5,825 bases of DNA, from NCBI GenBank assembly GCA_023459495.1, contig JAEWTL010000052.1, positions 1 to 5,825 of the forward strand, given 5' to 3'. The DNA is from Bacillota bacterium (lineage in GTDB: Bacteria > Bacillota > Clostridia > Christensenellales > SZUA-584). Position numbers and translations under genes: made by a program. Positions 1 through 2,797 of this stretch are shown piece by piece. Within the stretch, counting starts at the first letter, position 1, and every line of letters begins with the position of its first letter. Under the pieces are notes generated by a model. It was not told where the DNA came from, made no database searches, and saw nothing but the letters and a program-made list of their open reading frames with translations.

Positions 1-64
1 TCCCATTGGGTTACAGTACGGAAAATCGAGAGTCTACGCCCTATAATTATCACTTACATCAACC

Positions 65-86
65 AACCCGCCTCCTGGCGGGTTTT
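65..86 (+). terminator. Rho-independent terminator upstream of the methyltransferase
   Basis: A perfect 8-bp stem (AACCCGCC / GGCGGGTT) closes a 4-base TCCT loop, and its last Ts run on into TT. It would end transcription of a plus-strand gene lying left of the window. It also shows that the open frame reaching upstream of the methyltransferase start is not coding there. Its core is almost the same as the hairpin at 915-934 on the other side of the methyltransferase gene. Confidence 0.75.
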
Positions 87-91
87 ATCGA

Positions 92-100
92 TGGTAAAAT
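92..100 (+). promoter_or_regulatory. Possible extended -10 promoter for the methyltransferase gene
   Basis: TGGTAAAAT matches an extended -10 element (TG, one base, then five of six TATAAT bases). It lies between the upstream terminator and the GTG start at 147. No good -35 box is visible at the right distance. Because the gene follows a terminator it needs its own promoter, and this is the best candidate seen. The support is weak. Confidence 0.25.
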
Positions 101-146
101 CCGGTTATCCGTCGAAAGCAGTACAAAAAATCAATGGAGTTTAATT

Positions 147-893
147 GTGAGCAAATACGAATTGCATTTGGGTGATTGCCTGGAAGTTATGAAGTCTATT
201 CCAGACGGTAGCGTTGATTTGATTTTGTGCGATTTGCCGTATGGGGTAACGCAGAATAAGTGGGATTCGATTATTCCATTTAAAGATTTATGGGATTCCT
301 ATAATCGCATTTGCAGCGGCATGATTGTGCTTACAGCGGCACAGCCTTTCACATCAGCCATTATAATGAGTAATCAAAAAGATTTTAAATATACGTGGGT
401 GTGGGATAAGGCCCTCAGTTCAGGTTTTCTTAATGCGAAAAAACAGCCCCTGCGCCAAACAGAAGATATTGTCGTTTTCGGTAAGGGTAAAACTTACAAT
501 CCAATAATGGAAGTCCGTGGAAAGCCCAGAAATAAAGGAGGGAAAGGCAAATCACGGAGGTCTGATAACTACGGACGGTTCGGTGACTCGGTTTCTTTCA
601 ATAACGAATATTACCCTACTAACCTGTTGCGCATATCCAACGCGGCGAGAAAGGGGAGGCAGCACCCCACCCAAAAGCCAGTGGCCTTGATGGAGTACCT
701 TATCCGCACCTACACCAATGAAGGTGACACGGTGCTCGATAACTGCATGGGCAGCGGAACCACTGGCGTTGCCTGCATGAATACCGGACGCAGGTTTATC
801 GGCATTGAGATGGATGCAGGTTATTTCCAGATTGCACAGAGTCGCATCATGGAAGCGGCAGAGGCAGCAGAACAACCAGCCACCAGTGACTGA
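147..893 (+). CDS. Site-specific DNA methyltransferase (beta-class, N6-adenine or N4-cytosine), 248 aa
   Basis: Transfers a methyl group from S-adenosylmethionine to an exocyclic amino group in DNA. The catalytic motif IV, DLPYG, is at residues 29-33. A QHPTQKP segment (172-178) comes before the AdoMet-binding motif I, DNCMGSGTTG, at 198-207, with an acidic residue (Glu221) at the end of the next strand. Catalytic motif before AdoMet motif is the permuted beta-class order. The GTG start is chosen because TGGAG lies 7 bases upstream and the product opens with the usual motif X-like stretch (YELHLGDCLEVMKSIPDGSV); the frame is open further upstream but runs through a terminator. No restriction endonuclease is adjacent, so this is probably an orphan phage enzyme that protects phage DNA or changes host methylation. 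Target base and site cannot be read from the sequence. The first two thirds of the gene is clearly more AT-rich than the last third. Confidence 0.93.
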   Translation: MSKYELHLGDCLEVMKSIPDGSVDLILCDLPYGVTQNKWDSIIPFKDLWDSYNRICSGMIVLTAAQPFTSAIIMSNQKDFKYTWVWDKALSSGFLNAKKQPLRQTEDIVVFGKGKTYNPIMEVRGKPRNKGGKGKSRRSDNYGRFGDSVSFNNEYYPTNLLRISNAARKGRQHPTQKPVALMEYLIRTYTNEGDTVLDNCMGSGTTGVACMNTGRRFIGIEMDAGYFQIAQSRIMEAAEAAEQPATSD

Positions 894-914
894 CGTTTCC
901 ATTCTTACCGCCCT

Positions 915-934
915 ACCCGCTTCGGCGGGTTTTT
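915..934 (+). terminator. Rho-independent terminator after the methyltransferase gene
   Basis: ACCCGC and GCGGGT form a 6-bp stem around a TTCG tetraloop, followed by TTTT. It lies 21 bases after the methyltransferase stop codon and should end its transcript, separating it from the next gene. Confidence 0.9.
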
Positions 935-952
935 CATCTTTTACGCAATCTG

Positions 953-981
953 TTACAATTTCAGGATTGTTCCAGTATATT
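953..981 (+). promoter_or_regulatory. Weak candidate sigma70 promoter before the coiled-coil membrane protein gene
   Basis: TATATT at 976-981 matches five of six -10 bases. It is preceded at a 17-base spacing by TTACAA (953-958), a poor -35 box. A promoter is expected here because a strong terminator lies just upstream, but this match alone is not convincing. Confidence 0.25.
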
Positions 982-1029
982 CACTCAAAGACAGGCATGT
1001 ACCCTATAGTAGGAAGAAAGGGGGTGCAT

Positions 1030-1347
1030 ATGCCAAACAGGATGAACATGTCTACACTCGAAGAGCGGCTAACGAAAGTTGAGACTAATCTTGCTAACCT
1101 TGCAGATGCACAAAGGGATGTGGGTCAGGCTCTCAATCGGGTGTCGGAGTCTATCCACTCCATCCAGATAAGCATTGAGCGACAGAACTCCAGCATTCAG
1201 AAGATAGTTGAATTGCGACGGGACGTTGATGAAATGTCGAAGGATGTGGAGAAGCTAAAAGGGAAGGTTTGGTGGCTAGGCGGCGTGACTGCCGCCTGTA
1301 CGTTCATTATCGTGAACTTCTCGCGCCTGAAAGACTTCTTTCACTGA
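1030..1347 (+). CDS. Small coiled-coil protein with a C-terminal membrane anchor (XhlA-like architecture), 105 aa
   Basis: Residues 9-78 form a long hydrophilic stretch with heptad-like spacing of Leu, Ile and Val, suggesting a coiled coil. A hydrophobic segment at about 80-97 (VWWLGGVTAACTFIIVNF) follows, then a short basic tail, so the protein is probably tail-anchored in the inner membrane. The layout resembles XhlA-type phage proteins and other holin-associated or spanin-like small proteins, but no diagnostic motif is seen and the role is unknown. The start at 1030 follows a strong GGGGG ribosome-binding stretch at 1020-1024. The longer open frame upstream runs through the terminator at 915-934 and overlaps the methyltransferase gene, so it is not used. 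The last 41 bases overlap the minus-strand gene at 1307-1474. Confidence 0.8.
   Translation: MPNRMNMSTLEERLTKVETNLANLADAQRDVGQALNRVSESIHSIQISIERQNSSIQKIVELRRDVDEMSKDVEKLKGKVWWLGGVTAACTFIIVNFSRLKDFFH
1278..1297. repeat. Perfect inverted repeat, possible minus-strand terminator hairpin
   Basis: AGGCGGC and GCCGCCT form a 7-bp GC-rich stem around a 6-base loop. It sits inside the coding sequence at 1030-1347 and about 10 bases past the stop of the minus-strand gene 1307-1474. It lacks a run of Ts on the minus strand, so it is at best a weak or Rho-assisted terminator, and it may be chance within the codons. Confidence 0.3.
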
Positions 1348-1474
1348 TGCTGATTATGTCCATATCGCGCATGGTTGCATGACGTGCGCGGGCGAAGTAG
1401 TAGCGAGCAAAGTAAACCCCTCTGCGTCGAAGTCCATTGCTAAAACCCCACCGCTCAATCAGCCACCATTTCAT
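1307..1474 (-). CDS. Hypothetical basic, aromatic-rich small protein, 55 aa
   Basis: No family is recognised. The product starts MKWWLIERWGFSNGLRRRG and is rich in Trp, Tyr, Phe and Arg in its first half; it carries net positive charge and has no clear membrane segment. It looks like a small nucleic-acid-, membrane- or protein-binding peptide. Evidence that it is a gene: a strong GGGGAGGA Shine-Dalgarno (minus strand, 1486-1479) lies about 5 bases before the ATG at 1474, and the start overlaps the stop of the 43-residue gene upstream (ATGA), implying translational coupling. Both genes share the good minus-strand promoter at 1650-1678. Its 3' end overlaps the convergent plus-strand gene by 41 bases. 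The frame stays open upstream to an ATG at 1498, but that start lacks comparable support. Confidence 0.6.
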   Translation of the reverse strand: MKWWLIERWGFSNGLRRRGVYFARYYFARARHATMRDMDIISISERSLSGARSSR

Positions 1475-1602
1475 TTCATCCTCCCCAGATAGAAACATAT
1501 TCCAGCCGCGCTAAGGTACACAGCCGCAGAAATATCGCGGTTGATAGCTGCCGAGAATATTGCCGACAGCACCAGGAAAAGCAGTGGCATCCACTTAATC
1601 AT
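1471..1602 (-). CDS. Hypothetical small hydrophobic membrane protein, 43 aa
   Basis: The product begins MIKWMPLLFLVLSAIFSAAI and has two hydrophobic stretches, about residues 4-20 and 24-40, separated by a short polar NRD turn, ending in a basic tail. This suggests a two-helix inner-membrane hairpin or a cleaved-signal-like peptide. The ATG at 1602 has a GAGGGG ribosome-binding site (1616-1611) 6 bases upstream. Its stop overlaps the start of the 55-residue gene by ATGA. It is the first gene after the minus-strand promoter at 1650-1678. Small membrane peptides of this kind in phages include holins, antiholins, lysis inhibitors and superinfection-exclusion proteins; nothing in the sequence decides among these. 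Confidence 0.6.
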   Translation of the reverse strand: MIKWMPLLFLVLSAIFSAAINRDISAAVYLSAAGICFYLGRMK

Positions 1603-1638
1603 TTTTTGCCCCTCATCATATTTCGCCTCATGTTGTGG

Positions 1639-1666
1639 TTGACATTAACATAATACATGGTAACCT
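1639..1666 (+). promoter_or_regulatory. Candidate sigma70 promoter for the five-gene plus-strand cassette
   Basis: A perfect TTGACA -35 box lies at 1639-1644. The -10 region 16 bases on is TAACCT (1661-1666), only three of six, so the promoter would be weak or need an activator. It points into the ribosome-binding site and ATG of the gene at 1693 and physically overlaps the divergent minus-strand promoter. Confidence 0.4.
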
Positions 1667-1678
1667 TATCCATATCAA
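1650..1678 (-). promoter_or_regulatory. Good sigma70-type promoter for the two small minus-strand genes
   Basis: Read on the minus strand, TTGATA (1678-1673) and TATTAT (1655-1650) are separated by exactly 17 bases, each box matching five of six consensus bases. Transcription would start near 1643, about 40 bases before the ATG at 1602. It overlaps the plus-strand promoter, so the two probably exclude each other. Confidence 0.55.
1657..1673. promoter_or_regulatory. Imperfect 17-bp palindrome in the divergent promoter region, possible operator
   Basis: ATGGTAAC C TTATCCAT has mirrored ATGG/CCAT ends and five of eight matching half-site positions around a central base, the size of a lambdoid repressor operator. 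It fills the spacer of the minus-strand promoter and covers the -10 of the plus-strand one, so a protein bound here could affect both. The symmetry is partial. Confidence 0.25.
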
Positions 1679-1692
1679 CACGGGAGGTAGTA

Positions 1693-1809
1693 ATGAATCA
1701 TCAGAAATTTGAATCAGCGCAACGGGCGGCAAGACTGGCGGTTAAGTGTAGAAGCACTGGCGCATGGAAAGAGGCGATGCGCCTGCTTCGGGAGGCAATC
1801 AATGCTTGA
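1693..1809 (+). CDS. Hypothetical small protein, 38 aa, first gene of the plus-strand cassette
   Basis: No family is recognised. The product begins MNHQKFESAQRAARLAVKCR and looks like two short amphipathic, positively charged helices. GGGAGGT at 1682-1687 is an excellent ribosome-binding site 5 bases before the ATG. Its last codons overlap the start of the next gene by 8 bases, and the GGGAGG for that next gene lies within this one, a typical coupled phage arrangement. It follows the candidate promoter at 1639-1666. Too short for a dependable homology call; the case rests on the start signals and operon layout. Confidence 0.6.
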   Translation: MNHQKFESAQRAARLAVKCRSTGAWKEAMRLLREAINA

Positions 1810-1948
1810 CCGTCATTGCCCCATCGATCGCGACGAACGCATCTACGCCGACAACTGGCAGGATGAGCCAACAGAGGAAGATATCGAGCGGCAGCGCTCA
1901 ATCATCGAAGCACAGGCGGATTTAGAGGAGATGTACAATGGCTGGTGA
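1802..1948 (+). CDS. Hypothetical small acidic protein, 48 aa
   Basis: No family is recognised. The product begins MLDRHCPIDRDERIYADNWQ and continues with an acidic, probably helical second half ending EEMYNGW. Its negative charge contrasts with the basic product of the gene before it. The ATG at 1802 is preceded by GGGAGG (1790-1795) at 6-base spacing and overlaps the upstream stop by 8 bases; its 3' end overlaps the next gene by 11 bases. The frame is open further upstream to 1709, but that would duplicate the preceding gene in another frame, so 1802 is preferred. Confidence 0.7.
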   Translation: MLDRHCPIDRDERIYADNWQDEPTEEDIERQRSIIEAQADLEEMYNGW

Positions 1949-2114
1949 GTTTGAGGTTTACAAATCGGTAGCTGTCGGCGGGAAGAGTGGCCGACAAACC
2001 AAGCAAGAAACACGCGAACAGGTCATCGCTCGCAATAGCTTCCCAGGCCCAGACCAGAACCGTTACATTGATAAGTTTTTAGCGGAGCAGAAGAAAAATG
2101 AAGCCAACTCATGA
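1938..2114 (+). CDS. Hypothetical small protein, 58 aa
   Basis: No family is recognised. The product begins MAGEFEVYKSVAVGGKSGRQ, carries a Gly/Lys/Arg/Gln-rich polar middle and ends in a Lys- and Glu-rich tail. There are no membrane segments or cysteines. The start at 1938 follows GAGGAG (1925-1930) at 7-base spacing, inside the end of the previous gene. It overlaps the previous gene by 11 bases and the next by 17, continuing the chain of coupled genes. Its function is unknown; its place suggests a phage accessory or early-type gene. Confidence 0.65.
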   Translation: MAGEFEVYKSVAVGGKSGRQTKQETREQVIARNSFPGPDQNRYIDKFLAEQKKNEANS

Positions 2115-2370
2115 AGAATTAGAGCAGCAACTATCAGAATCACGCCGAGAGTTCTGGGCTGCAGATGCGACCATTAACAATCTTGAAATGAAGCTCGCAG
2201 AAATGGCGGCACAGCTCGCTAACGAAGAGAACAAGTGCATGGAGTTGGTTGCTGAATTGAGAACCGCAAAACTTCGCCATAATGCCAGCAGTGACATGCT
2301 TCATCGCTCCGAACCAGAAACGGATAACACGAATCAGCAATTCGAATCACTAAGCAGAGGCGATAAATGA
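2098..2370 (+). CDS. Hypothetical coiled-coil protein, 90 aa
   Basis: Residues 1 to about 60 are a Glu/Lys/Leu/Ala-rich stretch with regular hydrophobic spacing (for example LEMKLAEMAAQLANEENK), strongly suggesting a coiled coil. The C-terminal third is polar and probably disordered. There is no membrane segment. Enteric phages often carry small coiled-coil proteins of this kind beside ead/Ea22-like genes, but no specific family can be assigned. The ATG at 2098 follows GGAG at 2084-2087 and overlaps the previous gene by 17 bases; its stop overlaps the next start by ATGA, implying translational coupling to the DNA-binding-like protein downstream. Confidence 0.8.
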   Translation: MKPTHEELEQQLSESRREFWAADATINNLEMKLAEMAAQLANEENKCMELVAELRTAKLRHNASSDMLHRSEPETDNTNQQFESLSRGDK

Positions 2371-2771
2371 ACGGAGAAATCGCACTGCGCGACATCATCA
2401 AGGCCATTGTAATTCTTAAGCCTGGTGCTACGATGGCAATAGTTCAGCGGATGATATGGACAAAAACACCAAGCTCAACAATCGGGACCGCGATGCACTG
2501 CATTGTTGCGCAGGTGTTGTTCACAACAAGAAGGGTTGGCAATAAAGGACGGCCTGGCTTCAAGTGTAACGCCTACTATCCAACTAAGAAGCTACTGGAC
2601 TCGTTCACGGTTACGAGCGAGATGCGGGATTATCTTGGCCTGACTGATGTTGACATGACCCCCAGTAAGGTGAAGCGCAAGTGCAATACAGTCTTTGAGT
2701 CCTGCAAACAAAGCCCGGCAACGAAGCGCATACTTTGGTTTTATGGGCGCGATGATTTGCCAGCCATCTGA
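2367..2771 (+). CDS. Putative winged-helix-type phage DNA-binding protein, 134 aa
   Basis: Residues 5-60 look like a small winged helix: an opening helix (ALRDIIKAIVILKPGAT), a helix-turn-helix-like stretch around 20-45, and a basic wing-like segment, RRVGNKGRPGFKCNAYYPT, at about 55-73. The C-terminal half is basic with several cysteines, including CNTVFESCK. Such proteins in temperate phages may be regulators or antitermination-type factors, but no named family is recognised and the function is inferred from the fold pattern alone. It is the last gene of the plus-strand cassette: AGAGG (2356-2360) lies 6 bases before the ATG, which overlaps the previous stop, and the terminator at 2775-2795 follows immediately. 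It could control the promoters at 1639-1678 or the late genes. Confidence 0.75.
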   Translation: MNGEIALRDIIKAIVILKPGATMAIVQRMIWTKTPSSTIGTAMHCIVAQVLFTTRRVGNKGRPGFKCNAYYPTKKLLDSFTVTSEMRDYLGLTDVDMTPSKVKRKCNTVFESCKQSPATKRILWFYGRDDLPAI

Positions 2772-2774
2772 AAC

Positions 2775-2795
2775 AAGGCCCTTTCGGGCCTTTTC
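2775..2795. terminator. Bidirectional terminator between the small-gene cassette and terL
   Basis: AAGGCCC and GGGCCTT form a perfect 7-bp stem around TTTC (GAAA on the minus strand). On the plus strand it runs into a T-rich stretch; on the minus strand a short GTTT follows. It lies between two convergent stop codons (2769-2771 plus, 2798-2800 minus), so it probably ends transcription from both sides, better on the plus strand. Confidence 0.85.
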
Positions 2796-2797
2796 TT

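Noticed and set aside
42..47. Perfect TATAAT near the left edge
   Set aside because: No matching -35 box, and the terminator at 65-86 directly follows, so it is unlikely to drive the methyltransferase gene.
6..146. N-terminal extension of the methyltransferase frame
   Set aside because: It runs through the terminator at 65-86 and lacks a ribosome-binding site; the GTG at 147 has TGGAG at the right spacing and gives the usual family start.
552..902. Minus-strand open frame opposite the methyltransferase
   Set aside because: Shadow of a well-supported gene; no recognisable product and no start signals.
805..1029. Upstream extension of the coiled-coil membrane protein gene
   Set aside because: It overlaps the methyltransferase gene in another frame and crosses the terminator at 915-934; ATG 1030 has a strong ribosome-binding site.
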